Positions 48,000 through 59,287 are shown, counted from the first letter of the stretch. The stretch: 64,000 nt of DNA from Hsuehochloa calcarea (GCA_036346395.1 CM070596.1:5372170-5436169), one strand, 5' to 3'. Notes: generated by a model from the letters alone, not told the origin. Program-made: numbers and translations.

Positions 48000-48466
48000 G
48001 TCTTGTCCGTCCCGGAGGCCGAACCCCACCCAACCGCGGACACGCCCGTCCGAGCCCAACTTGCCACGGAGGGGGCCCACACGGCTGCGCCGCGCGGCTC
48101 CGCTCCGGCCTGGACCGGCCTATACGGTCACATGGTCAACGGTTTGACCAGCCCAGCACATCCTTCTTCAAGGCGGCCGGTCTCTCTCTCCTTCCTCTCC
48201 CACCGCGGAGAAGTCAAATACCACTTGGAACCAAAACCCACCGCAACCAAAGTGTCCGAGTCCAACCAAAGCCGCCATTGCCATCCCAAGTCGGGAGGCC
48301 TCGCTGAGCATCCGGCAGTGGAGTCGCGGGGGCTGGTTGTGAGTGATTTGGTGCCAGCCGGCGGGTTTGGTTGGCTCTTCTCGGTGCGTCCCAGGAGCTG
48401 CCTGTGTGGGTGGTGATAAGTAAGGTCCGCGCCTGCGTTCTTGGCCTCGCCGCGGCGGTTGATCAG
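48000..48466 (+). promoter_or_regulatory. Probable core promoter and 5' UTR of the kinase gene
   Basis: A GC-rich stretch unlike its AT-rich surroundings. It contains TGGTCAACGGTTTGACCA (48133-48150), an inverted pair of W-box cores TTGACC, then a pyrimidine patch at 48180-48202 (TCTCTCTCTCCTTCCTCTCC), a core element common near plant transcription starts. No clear TATA box. The segment ends in GATCAG|GTGAG at 48466/48467, a good splice donor. A TSS near 48190-48260 is inferred. Confidence 0.5.
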
Positions 48467-49648
48467 GTGAGTTCTTGGTTGCTCTCTGAATTTTTCAGAG
48501 AAAGATTGGGGTTTTGTTCCTTTTGGGCTCTTGTTGTTTTTTTTTTCTTGACTACGGTGCGGTCTTGGATTCACTGTTGACCAAGGGATCAGGGGATATT
48601 CTAGCTAGGCTGCTTCCTGTGTTGATTGATCAAATATTAATGTGTGAATGACTCCTGAGATAAATTTAGGTTCCTAAGAGACTGGATTTTGTTCTAGATT
48701 GTGCTCGTGCGGCTGTTTGCTGAGTGACGAGTACCTTTAAGTTTTGTACCTTGTCCTGTGCGATAAATATGGCAATAGTCTGAGAATTTTGATTGGTTTT
48801 GAGCTTTTTGTTGGATAAAGGGTGCAGAGAAATGCAGTACAGCAGAAATGTGGAAAGATGTGAACAATGATGCTGAGATTGAATGTTGGACTTTTCGGGC
48901 ATTAAGTCTATTCATGCGTTAAATTATTTCTTGGGGGATAGATTAGGTTTATTGTTAGTTTGGTTATAAAATCAGTTTTGTTGAGAAAAAAGACATCAAC
49001 GTTTTACTGAAATTGATTGGATGTTGTTGGCTGGCAATCATCTATGCGGTGTTGTCTGTCCAATAATGGCATCTCTCTGAATAGAAATTCTGAAATATAG
49101 AAAGTTATAGTGGACCTAGTCTTCCTTTCAAAAGAAAATAGTGGACCTCGTCTAATTTGTTCTTGTTTCTAAGCTTAAGTTAGTTGCTTTCACCTGCTCA
49201 CTTGTACGAATTAATTGTGTTTTCATGATTAAAACTCCATCCAAGCGCTGAGCTTCAACCCACTACTTCAAGTTTGGAGTACATCAGCACTACTACTGCT
49301 CTTGGTTGAATTCTAAGCGAACAATGGCCTAATGTAGCTCCGTGTTGTAAATGTTGATCAAGGGACTCATGGACTGCTCCATCTTGTGAAAGTAAGATCA
49401 TCAGCCTGACATTGTGATAGGCCCTAACAGAGGAAAGTTTGAGGCGTTGGATGCACTGGCAAAGTGAGAATATTCCTTGTGTGATCTTTTCTGGGGCTAA
49501 ATCTGTCTAAAGAAATAGTTCCTGTAGTGTACCTGGAGTCCTGGACCTTGTGAAACAAATAGGAAAGCCTTTTCGATAATGTGCCACCACAATACTTACA
49601 ACATTTTTTTAGAGAGTGGGGACAATTGGCTATTGTAGTCATCTTAAG

Positions 49649-50208
49649 TGTTACGACTAGGTCCACGACCAGGTCTGTTGTCACGACCAGATCCACGACC
49701 AGGACTTGGCCGAAGGTTGTAGTCGTGCAGGGCAGCTCGGCTGCGAAGGAAGTAGCGATGGGAAACGGGTGGCCAAACAGCAAGATGACAACGGAGAGGA
49801 GGCGCCGTCGTGAGTTCTCACGGCGCCAGCAGGCGCAGGAAGAAGCAAGATAAGTTTCTGCTTAATCTTCGCTTGCCCTTCTATTTAATATCCTTTCCCT
49901 ATAATAGGGATTACATCTTAAAGATAGAAACTTATCTAAGGAAAGACAAATTTGGAAAACAACTAAGAGATTGATTCAATCTCTTTGCAATATCCTCATT
50001 GAAGAATCCTAATCTAATGGGCAATCCAACTAACCCTGAAGGGGGAGTCGGCAGCTATGCTGCTGCCCAAACCATCTAACTTGGAAGGGCCGGCAATTAT
50101 GCTGCTGCACCTTCCCCTGCCGCCTTTTCCTTTTGCGCCGCTCCATCTCCTTGTGCATAGACGTGTCGCGGCCTGGCCCGGCGATTATAGTGAATCCCCA
50201 TCATAACA
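49649..50208 (-). repeat. Gypsy 3' LTR with terminal tandem duplication
   Basis: 560 bp against 529 bp for the other LTR. The extra length is a second copy of the outer terminus: TGTTACGACTAGGTCCACG is followed about 30 bp later by TGTCACGACCAGATCCACG. The polypurine tract lies at 50209-50225 (minus strand GGATGGGAGAGA). Confidence 0.85.
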
Positions 50209-51600
50209 TCTCTCCCATCCTTTGGAAACAGCTCGTCCTCGAGCTGATGGAAACAAACAACGCACTTCGCTGGCCTCTTCCCATGTAGGTTCAAAGTCGG
50301 GTAACCCTTGCCAGGTGATAAGCACCTGCCAAATACCCCGATGAAGACGTCCTCAAATAGCTTTAGCCGGTGTAGGAAGTGCACGGCCATGGTCCAACGC
50401 TGGCAGTGAAGGTGGAGCTACCGGTGGCACACCATAGAAGGGCTTGAGAGGACCAACATGAAACACATTATGAATACGTGTTCCAGGTGGTAACTGTAAG
50501 CGATATGCGACGTTCCAATGCGCTCCAATATTTGATATGGCCCAAAAAAATGTGGACTGAGTTTGTGACGAGCTTGACTCGATAACAACAGGGCTTGACG
50601 ATGTGAAAGCCGGAGCCAAACCCAATCGGCCACCTGATAATTAACTTCCCGATGTTGTGCATCATAATATTGTTTCGCATAGTCTTGCGCTTGGAGCAGT
50701 CGATCTCTAATATCAGCCAAAAAAACATCACGGTCGAACAAGGCTTGATCCACCGTGGGAGAACGGCTATCTCCATGTTCATAAGAACGTAACGCTGGAG
50801 GATCCCTGCCATACACCACATGGAACGGTGTAGTTTTGAGAGCGGAATGAAACGAGGTATTATAACAAAACTCAGCCTATGAAAGCCATGGAAGCCACTG
50901 TTTTGGCCTATCGCTAGTGAGGCACCGTAAGTACATGACGATGACTTTATTCGCTGCCTCAGTATGCCCGTCAGATTGAGGATGGTACGCGGTGCTCAAA
51001 TTCAAGCGCACGTCGGCTAAGGAAAATATAAACTTCCAAAAAGTACTTGTGAACACGTCGCGAACGCTGACAATAGAACTAGGGATACCATGAAGGCGCA
51101 CAATCTCCCGAAAGAAGGCCTGACTGACTGTAACCGCTGTGTAAGGATTGCAAGAGGGATAAAATGTGCAAATTTAGAGAACCGGTCCACGACCGAGAGA
51201 ATAACTGACTTGCCCTGAACGCCCGGCAAGCATTCCACGAAATCCATGGAAATATCTTCCCAAATAACCGTGGCCACCTCCAATGGTTGCAATAAGCCAG
51301 CCGGGTGGAGATGTCCGGTTTTGTTACGTTGACACACCTGACAATCACGTATAAATTCTTGTATGAGCTGGCGAGCACGGGGAACGTGAAAATAAGCCTG
51401 CAAGCGGTGCAAAGTCTTTTGAACCCCCCCCCCATGTCCTTTCTCATGAATGGACAATAAGATAGATGGCGGAATCGGGGAAGTAACTGGAATGTAAATT
51501 TTGTTGTTAAATAACAGCAACCCATTAGCAATAGTCCATGGTGGTCCTCGTTGCTTAGCAAGCATTTCATCCCGAAGGCCACAATGGTCGGATCTGCTTC
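50209..51600 (-). pseudogene. Gypsy integrase and chromodomain
   Basis: 51565-51017 contains the zinc-finger region (H..H..CQVCQRNK) and WEDISMDFVECLPGVQGKSV with the first catalytic D, then VVDRFSKFAHFI. After a frameshift, 51101-50877 carries STAYHPQSDGHTEAANKVI with the catalytic E. 50819-50418 is the C-terminal region (YYDAQHREVNYQVADWVWL). An in-frame TGA at about 50352 separates IHNVFHVGPLKPF from WQVLITWQGLPDFEPTW, a chromodomain, a module thought to direct integration by binding histone marks. Confidence 0.85.
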
Positions 51601-51758
51601 CGTGGCCGCTCGGATGTCATCAAACAATGAAAACCGTGGCGAAGTCAAAGCATATAAGGCCCCTGCTACCTCGGCATCCTGACGCGACAAGGCATCGGCC
51701 ACAGTATTAAGTCGGCCCGGCCGATACTCCACCGAAAAATCATAACCCATTAATTTGC

Positions 51759-52870
51759 TCACCTACTGATATTGCGGTATAGTTGACAGACGCTGATCCA
51801 ATAGGAACTTGAGAGAGTAATGATTTGTACGGACAAGGAAGAACGCCCCCATAAGTACGGATGCCAATGTCGAACTGCCTGAACTAGCCCAATTAGCTCG
51901 CGCTCATAGACCACTAATTTAGCATGCCGAGGCGCGATGGCGCGGCTGAAAAAAGCTATTGGTTCGCCTCCTTGATGAAGTACAACACCAAACCCCGATC
52001 CAAACGCATCGCACTCTACAATGAACGGTTTAGTGAAATCGGGAAGTTGCAACACCGGAGTGGTAGCCAAAGCTTGCTTGAGAGCTTGAAAAGCGAGGCT
52101 AGCCTCATTGGACCATCTGAAAGCCTCCTTTAAGAGTCGGGTTAACTGAGTAGCTATTGCTCCATAATCCTTGATGAAGCGACGATAATACCCTGTCAGC
52201 CCAAGGAAAGCACGAACCGCCCGTATGGACTTAGGTGTCGGCCAATCTTCAACTGCCACCACCTTTTGTCAATCCATCTCAACACCGTCAGCCGAGATGA
52301 CGTGCCCAAGATAAGACATGGTCTTGGCTCCAAAAATACACTTGGTTCTTTTGAGGACGAGGTGGTGATGTTGGAGCGCTTCGAAAACCATACGCACATG
52401 GTGCAAGTGCTCAGACCACGATAAGCTGTAAATCAATATATCGTAAAAAACACAAGCACGAACCTCCGAAGATAGGGACCAAGGATTTCATTCATCAATG
52501 CTTGGAACGTCGCCGGTGCATTAATGAGGTCGAAGGGCATTACCAGGAACTCATAGTGGCCTTGGTGTGTACGGAAAACTGTCTTCACATCATCAGGATG
52601 CATGCGGACTTGATGATAACCGGAACGAAAGTCTAGCTTAGTAAAAAAAGTGCTCCCCTGAGTTCATCCAACAACTCTTCCACCACTAGAATTGGGAACT
52701 TATCTTTCACAGTCTTTTCATTAAGCTCCCGGTAATCCACACAGAATCTCCACGAATTATCCTGTTTCTTGACCAATAGTACGGGCAATGAAAATTCTGA
52801 TGTACTCACGCGAATTATTCCTTGTGCCATCATCTCCTTGCATTGTCACTCCAACCCGTCTTTTTGCAAT
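51759..52870 (-). pseudogene. Gypsy reverse transcriptase and RNase H
   Basis: 52833-52633 has LLVKKQDNSWRFCVDYRELN, the start of the RT fingers/palm. Near 52430 the catalytic YDDIL box reads as FYDILIYS, apparently with one Asp codon lost and a frame change. 52262-51759 carries the RT connection (AFLGLTGYYRRFIKDYG) and RNase H (FIVECDAFGSGFGVVLHQGG, with the catalytic acidic residue). The frame breaks show that the polymerase cannot be made from this copy. Confidence 0.8.
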
Positions 52871-52892
52871 TGTGGATAACCAGATGGCCGAA

Positions 52893-53712
52893 TCAAGCAT
52901 AAAGATTGGTGCCGCTTTCAAGAAAATGCAATTGATCACCGCTGCTATGTGGTGGTAGACCGTATAGCTCAACATGCAGTGCTGCAAATTCTTTAAGTAA
53001 GATCGGCATCAAGTCATTTTCCTCACCGACGAGTGCATGTATCGCCCTCTTGCTTGGTGTGCACCCTTGCCAGCGAACCGTGTGGTCCGTGCACCGAAAA
53101 GACATGATCTGGCGCTCGAAATCCCACACGATTGGCCCTAAAGTCTCCAGCCATTGGATGCCCAGCACCAAATCAAATCCGCTCAAAGGAAGTGAGTAGC
53201 AGTCCATGTGGAACTCTTCGCCATGTATGCTAATCTTCTGGTTGCGGCATATGCCTCCACTCGCCAATTGGTCCCCATTGGCCACCGCCACCTTGAGCCC
53301 ATGGCGCCCTGCATGTATGGGCCAACCAAGCTGATCACGCACCTCTTCTGCCACAATTATTTGTTGACCCCGAGTCAACTAGGGCCATGAGTGATGCTCT
53401 GCCTACTGTCACCTCCAACTGCATGGTGCGGCCCGTATTAATGCTAGTTAGCGCATGCAAGGAGATTTCAGGGTTGGGTTCCTCTCGTGGATCGTCGTCG
53501 TCACTCCCGGCCATCTCATTGACAAATTCAATGTGTAACAATTGCTTGCACTCATGAACCAGAGTAAACTTCTCGTCACAATTGAAGCAAAGCCCTTGAC
53601 ACTTCCAATTTGCCATCTGTTCTGGCGTGAGAACGCGACGAAACACGCTTGTCGGACCATTCCCGGCCGGGTTGCCTCCGGCCGAAGATTTGGGAACCAC
53701 AGGTATGGGCAC
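52893..53712 (-). pseudogene. Gypsy zinc knuckle and aspartic protease
   Basis: 53712-53335 holds a CCHC-like knuckle (CQGLCFNCDEKFTLVHEC) and the protease active site ALVDSGSTNN. A frameshift immediately after it leads to 53378-52893, with the protease body (FDLVLGIQWLETLGPI). The order Gag knuckle then protease is normal for gypsy. Confidence 0.8.
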
Positions 53713-53719
53713 TGATGCC

Positions 53720-54550
53720 TCGCCTGCGGAAAGCAGCCTCGCGCCGGCAGGTGAAGCGGGCGCCGCGCATCGCCAACTCGGTCACGATGTTGGTGCGACG
53801 CTCGTAAGCCCGTGCGAGGCCCATAGTCGTCTCCATCGTTCGTGGCGCCTGTAGGTCGACGTCAATGCTGAGCAGTTCTTGAAGTCCGGCGATGAACAGC
53901 TGGATCTGCTGTTCGGGTGTAAGGAGACCAACTCGGTTGAGACGTGTCAAGAACTAGTCGATGTAATCGTCGACAGTCCCTGTACGCTTGAATTGCACTA
54001 ACTCTCCTAGGGGATTATGCTGCAACGGTGGTCGGAAGCGCACGCCACGAGGTCCGCGGAAACGATGCCACGACGGCGTCCCTTCCTCGCGCTCAAGCTG
54101 GCAGAACCACGTCTGGGCACTGCTGGTTAGGTGGTATGATGCTAGCCACACCTTCTCTTCCTCCATGGTTCGTTGGCCACGGAAGAATTGTTCGCAACGA
54201 CTGAACCAAGGCAGCGGTTTGTCCTTGCCGTCGACTGTGGGAAAGTCAAGCTTCTGGTAGGGGGGGACCCCGACGTACTCGGTGCGCACGGGCGGCAGCA
54301 GGTTCGATCGGCCTGGCAGCGTGGTTGCCGCGGCGCCCGTGCCCATGCCAGCCCCCGGGTTTCCTGTGTCGTCGGTCTTGATCATCTCTATACGTGCTAA
54401 TCGCGTGGTATGGCCTTCAAGTCTGTTGTTGATGGTGTCGAGTTGAGCGTCATGGTTGTCTATCGTCAGGAGCATGGTGTCAAACCGAGCGATGAGCTGA
54501 GCGAACATCGCGGCCTTGTCCGGAGGGTCGGAACCGCCGTTGCTTGACAT
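53720..54550 (-). pseudogene. Gypsy gag (capsid)
   Basis: Begins with ATG at 54550 (MSSNGGSDPPDKAAMFAQLI), a heptad-like region, then PYQKLDFPTVDGKDKPLPWF and WLASYHLTSSAQTWFCQLE, standard plant gypsy capsid text. A stop at 53951-53953 falls inside TVDDYIDxFLTRLNRVGLL; the frame then continues to about 53720 (AGLQELLSIDVDLQAPRTME). The single premature stop separates two otherwise collinear halves. Confidence 0.85.
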
Positions 54551-54567
54551 GGTCGATCCAACGGTAG

Positions 54568-54580
54568 GCTCTGATACTAA
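54568..54580 (-). other. Gypsy primer-binding site
   Basis: Minus strand TAGTATCAGAGCC, one mismatch from the initiator-Met tRNA complement TGGTATCAGAGCC, three bases inside the 5' LTR. Confidence 0.8.
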
Positions 54581-54583
54581 GTT

Positions 54584-55112
54584 GTTACGACCAGGTCTAC
54601 AACCAGGTCTTGGCCGAAGGTTGTAGTCGTGCAGGGCAGCTCGGCTGCGAAGGAAGTAGCGATGGGAAACGGGTGGCCGGATAGCAAGAAGATGACGGAG
54701 AGGAGGCGCCGTCGTGAGTTCTCACGGCACCAGCAAGCGCAAGAAGAAGCAAGATAAGTTTCTGCTTAATCTTCGCTTGCCCTTCTATTCAATATCATTT
54801 CCCTTTAATAGGGATTTCATCTTAAAGATAGAAACTTATCTAAGGAAAGACAGATTTGGAAAGCAACTAAGAGATTGATTCAATCTCTTTACAATATCTT
54901 AATTGAAGAATCTTAATCTAATGGGCAAGCCAACTAACCCTAAAAGGGGAGTCGGCAGCTATATTGCCGCGCAAACCAACTAACTTGGAAGGGCCGGTAG
55001 TTATGTTGCCGCACCTTCCCCTGCCGCCTTTTCCTTTTGCGCCGCTCCATCTTCTTGTGCATGGACATGTCGTGGCCTAGCCCAACGATTGTAGTGAATC
55101 CCCACCATAACA
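54584..55112 (-). repeat. Gypsy 5' LTR
   Basis: 529 bp, TGTTACGACCAGGTC to ACCATAACA on the plus strand, adjoining the PBS on its left and the TSD TTAAG on its right. Confidence 0.9.
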
Positions 55113-55117
55113 TTAAG

Positions 55118-55270
55118 GCTCACAACCCACAGATTACGGGTTCAAATCCCGGACAATTAAAGTGAAAAATCCACACAAATAACCCACCCAATCTGTGGTT
55201 TATGGGAATTGAACTCTGGTAATGAGCCAGAGACACAGGTTGCCACACCGCTAGGCTATGCTACAGTTGG
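55118..55270 (-). repeat. tRNA-derived SINE-like sequence
   Basis: On the minus strand, TAGCATAGCCTAGCGGTGTGG resembles a pol III A box region and AGAGTTCAATTCCC a B box, at normal spacing. A second B-box-like string, GGGTTCAAATCCC, occurs in the opposite orientation at 55130-55142, with inverted CCACAGATT/AATCTGTGG arms between them. It could be a SINE, a rearranged tRNA fragment or a foldback element. It lies directly beside the gypsy target site inside the intron. Confidence 0.45.
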
Positions 55271-55967
55271 CTACTTACGGCATTCTTGGAGTTGCACCAT
55301 ATGCATCAAATGGCATACCTTATGTTTTGTTCTGTTTTTGTCGTTATGTGTTTTGTTCTATTACCTTCTTTTTTTACTTTTTAATTGCCCAGGTAGCACC
55401 TTCGTTCTTTTCTTTTGCACAAGCAATACTGCAATAGTATGCACATGGCACAGGTTTTAAAAGCTAAACATATTCCACAAGGCTTTCAAGGCCACACACC
55501 TAAGCTTCATGTACTCGAGAGTTTCAAAGCCAGCTCAACAGGGCCATCATTTTTCAGGATGTTTTCTTCCACATCACAATTACAGCGGAAGGTTCTTCGT
55601 GACACCATGAACATCACTAGTTAAAATCCTGACTTTGTGGAAGGTTTGCGTAACTTATGTACTGCAGCCAGTAATACGACTTCTGTGTTTTGTATTACCA
55701 TGGGATTCTAGCTGTACGTTTAGTTGACAGTTCACACCATTAAATGGAGAATCTTGACCAAAATGTTAATCGTGAATAGAATGTTTGAAATGATATGTAT
55801 TCAGTATAGATTTCTTTGTAGGTAACCATAATTGACATTCTTTGTTTTCAGGACATGATGACAGTTTTTGAAGATTGATGAAATGCTTGCTTGGATATCA
55901 TAACTGCAAACTGTATTTATTGAACTGACAGAATCAAGGCGGATATAATAGTTCGAGAATCTCAGTA

Positions 55968-58236
55968 ATGGGTTGTTTTTCTATCTTTTGCAAGAAGAGA
56001 AGGGCAATCGGGCAGCAAAGTTCTCAGCATAATGAAGGTTGAGATCTCTTACACGGACTGAATTCTACACTCTTTGCGGAATATGAAATATCTGCCTTCT
56101 TCCTTGATGTGTTCTTTATTGCAACATTGACCTTATTTGTACAGACCTCCCTGGTGATATGAATATAACGAGATACAGTTATAATGAGCTAGTAAGGGCA
56201 ACGGAAAATTTTAATCTATCCAATAAGATCGGTGAGGGAGGTTTTGGATCTGTGTATAAGGTAATATGCTCTTCAACAAATATGACAACTAAATTCTAAT
56301 GGAATAAATGTACACGTGTTTAACGTTTGACAATTTAATGGTGCAGGGGCATCTAAGGAATGGAAAATTTGTTGCTGTCAAGGTGTTATCGTTAGAGTCA
56401 AGACAAGGAATAAAGGAGTTTTTGAATGAACTTGTGGCAATTTCCAACATATCTCATGATAATCTAGTCAGACTTTATGGCTATTGTGCGGAAGGAAACC
56501 AAAGGATCCTTGTCTACAATTATCTTGAAAATAATAGCCTTTCACAAACACTCTTAGGTAACTTTTGGCTACTTGAATCTTTTCTATCGTTCCCTTCTTC
56601 GACAAATTATATATTTTGCCCAAAAAAAGCTATATTCCAGCATTCCTTAAGCTTTTCCCATTTTTAGGTTCTGGCCACAGCAACATCCAATTCAATTGGA
56701 GAACTCGAGTAAATATTTGCCTTGGTATCGCCCGCGGATTAGCATACCTCCATGATGGTGTCAATCCCCACATTGTTCACCGGGACATCAAAGCAAGCAA
56801 TATACTTCTTGATAAGGATCTTACCCCAAAAATTTCTGATTTCGGTTTAGCAAAGCTTCTACCCCCAAATGCATCACATGTTAGCACAAGGGTTGCAGGA
56901 ACGTTGTAAGTGAACTTTGTGATATGGAACTCTACATATAACGAGTTATCATCTAAAATGCATGTTTTCCTGTTTCTTCTTCTTTTTTCTTGGGTACCTT
57001 CAGAAGCTATTACTCAATACCATGTCTTTCAACTTAGTTGGATGATCCATATTAAAGTACATCCCAAAAGTTTTTTGTTCACATATTTTGAAACCATCTA
57101 TTTTAGTGGAGAAGCTAAGGCAATTAAAATTACAAATACCAAACAAGTACATAGTTATTCATAAATGATAGTTATGGCCTATCAAATATCAGTACACTTG
57201 CAGCTTTACTTACCAGGTTTTACTTGACAGAGGTTACTTGGCTCCTGAGTATGCCATTCGAGGACAAGTGACACGGAAGTCAGATGTTTACAGTTTTGGT
57301 GTTCTGCTTCTAGAAATAGTTAGTGGGAGATCCAACACCAATACAAGATTACCCTATGAAGATCAGATACTTCTTGAAAAGGTTAGATAAAATGCAAAAT
57401 ATCATTTGACTTCTTTTTTACCATTCCTTGCATGGTCAATGTTGCTTTTTACCATCATTAATGAATTGATTTTATTTAGGCTGAAGTTATCTGCAATATG
57501 AGTGTGATCTGTGATGTTTGTACATAATTTTAGAGTGCATAAGAGCGGTCTTGGTTTCCTATAAGAGGACTAGTGTAGATACATGGAACTCTGGCTTTTC
57601 AGAATCTTAGCCATGGCATGTCAATTTTTCAGTTGTTAATTTAGTAGTACAATATAAAATTGATTACCATTGTCATGCACTTAAATTTTAGTTGCCTGCT
57701 GCCAAGCACACATTAGTTGCTACCTTTTCTACATGAAAGCATCATCATGTAAAAAAAATCGTCGCATGACAGCTAGGGAGCAAATATTCTAAGTTGGGAG
57801 TCTTTGTTCTTTATTGCTACAGTTCCCAGAGATCACCAATGGGGCTTTCCTATTGCAGACTTGGATGTATTATGAACAAGGAGATTTGGAGAAGATCATA
57901 GACAGTTCTGTGGGCGATGACTTGGATGTTGCACAAGCCTGCAGGTTCCTGAAAGTTGGGCTTTTGTGTACACAAGATGTCACAGGACATCGACCCACTA
58001 TGTCAGCAGTCATCGGCATGCTAACAGGCGAAATGGATGTTGACTCAGAGAAGATCGACAAACCCGCTATAATTAGCGACTTCATGGATCTTAAGATCAG
58101 GAGCACAAGGAAAGACAATGACATAGCTACATCCTCCACATTGCTATCCTCCATCGTGGCACACTCTTCTCCTTTGTTGTCGCAAGAGACGACACAAGCC
58201 TCCATGACATCCACTGCAGTATCAGATCGTGAGTGA
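55968..58236 (+). CDS. Receptor-like cytoplasmic kinase, CRPK1-like (387 aa, six exons)
   Basis: Exons inferred from conserved protein text and GT-AG junctions: 55968-56037, 56145-56260, 56347-56557, 56668-56905, 57231-57381, 57859-58236 (stop included). All phases agree, giving 387 residues without a stop. Every hallmark of an active RD Ser/Thr kinase is present: glycine loop GEGGFGSVYK (53-62), Lys74 in VAVK, Glu90, HRDIKASN (170-177), DFG (190-192) and APE (216-218). There is no ectodomain or transmembrane helix. The N terminus MGCF suggests myristoylation and palmitoylation, so plasma-membrane anchoring. The closest familiar relatives are the Arabidopsis cold-responsive protein kinase 1 type and rice homologues; cold signalling here is inference. 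The C-terminal 80 residues are Ser/Thr-rich. Normal codon use; the only intact gene in the window. Confidence 0.9.
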
Positions 58237-58727
58237 GCCGAAGTTGGTTGCAAATATGAAGACCATGTAGAGAAAAAGTAGCACAGGCGAATAGCTTTTC
58301 CAGAAATTTTCATGATGGTTTGACTTTTATGTGTAGATTTACTTCATTTATAGTCTGAAAAGCATTGTTGGGTCAAAGAAGTGCATACAAGTGGCTCTTT
58401 TGTTCATGGATTGACTTCTGTATGTACAATACTGGATTGATGACACGGTTTCACTGTACATGCACATCCTGTCTGCTATTTGTGTTTGGTGATGAATTGC
58501 AAAATACCTGGTGAAAGTTCAAGTCTTGTGAGTGTATAATATTCATAGCCTGGATGTATCAATCTGGATGAACTGGTTTTCCGATTGACTATTAAATATG
58601 ACATTACTGTCTTCTACACTTTCTTGAGAGCCCTTACAATGCATGATGTTCAGCTGTTGCCCTGTAATATTGTGATGCAGAGCACATATTGCATGTGATC
58701 AGTTTCTTGCTACTGCTTTCTGCACAC
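58237..58727 (+). other. Kinase 3' UTR and downstream DNA
   Basis: AT-rich, T-runs, no frame of interest, no perfect AATAAA seen. Transcript end not determinable. Confidence 0.4.
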
Positions 58728-58862
58728 TGTTACTATTAAGAATAGTAACTTGTATTCTCAGGGGGTAATAGATCAGTATATATAGACAAGTACAGAAGGT
58801 AAATATGCAAATAACCCTTCATAACAATGGGAAATAACACAACTATACATATATCTCTAACA
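58728..58862 (-). repeat. Element E 3' LTR (135 bp)
   Basis: Plus strand TGTTACTATT to ATATCTCTAACA. Its outer end is a perfect hairpin: GTTACTATT (58729-58737), AAG, AATAGTAAC (58741-58749). TATATATA at 58778-58785 could serve as TATA box in either orientation. Confidence 0.8.
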
Positions 58863-58878
58863 CCCTCCCTCCTTAAAC

Positions 58879-59287
58879 TTATGGTGGATCAACAACACTA
58901 AGTTTGGAGAGATAGAAGCCATGGTGTGCTTGAGTCTGGGTCTTCGTGAAGAAATCCGCTATCTGAAGCTCGGAAGGCACATACTGAAGAGCAATCACCT
59001 GATCATGCACACAAGACCTCATGAAGGAAGCATCAACACCAATATGTTTAGTGAGCTCATGCTTCACAGGGTCACAGGCAATACTGATAGCACCTATACT
59101 GTCTGACAAGAGAGGAGTTGGTGTAGTGAAAGAAACACCAAAATCCTCAAGTAACCACCGTAACCAGGTAATCTCTGCTGTCAAGAAAGCCATAGCTCGT
59201 AACTCAGCCTCTGCACTCGAACGGGATACTACAGTCTGTTTCTTCATCTTCCAGACAATGAGAGAACCACCAAGAAAAACACATTAA
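58879..59287 (-). pseudogene. Element E RNase H
   Basis: KKQTVVSRSSAEAELRAMAF has the catalytic Glu region, LSDSIGAISIACDPV the acidic residue, and HIGVDASFMRSCVHD and QIADFFTKTQTQAHH the normal tail, ending with a natural stop at 58879. The upstream connection to RT (59290-59420) is frameshifted. Confidence 0.85.

Larger units (their letters stand above)
49649..55112 (-). mobile_element. Chromovirus-type Ty3/gypsy element in kinase intron
   Basis: Bordered by a perfect TSD TTAAG (49644-49648, 55113-55117). LTRs 49649-50208 and 54584-55112, TGTTACGACC to CATAACA. On the minus strand the order is PBS, gag, protease, RT, RNase H, integrase, chromodomain, PPT, which is gypsy. The short LTRs, 5.5-kb size and chromodomain suggest the Reina-like chromoviruses of grasses. 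Frames are interrupted by several stops and frameshifts. The LTRs look very similar, so the insertion is comparatively young. Confidence 0.9.
48467..55931 (+). other. Inferred 5'-UTR intron of the kinase gene
   Basis: Donor GATCAG|GTGAG at 48467. Acceptor TTGAACTGACAG at 55931, followed by 36 leader bases before the ATG at 55968. Its 7465 bp include a 5464-bp gypsy element, so the ancestral intron was about 2 kb. T-rich non-coding sequence on both sides of the insertion (48467-49643 and 55271-55931) fits an intron. No transcript evidence is available. Confidence 0.5.

Noticed and set aside
47973..48574. Open frames of about 147 residues on both strands
   Set aside because: They overlap each other on opposite strands in a GC-rich promoter/leader region. 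No protein similarity is recognisable; GC content explains the absence of stops.
56910..57164. 84-residue frame between kinase exons 4 and 5
   Set aside because: It lies wholly within an intron defined by GTAAGT at 56906 and TTGACAG at 57230; no similarity.
57814..57858. Continuation of the last kinase exon upstream of 57859 (FPEITNGAFLLQ)
   Set aside because: Although open, the conserved kinase text joins EDQILLEK directly to TWMYYEQG, and a good acceptor (TATTGCAG) ends at 57858.
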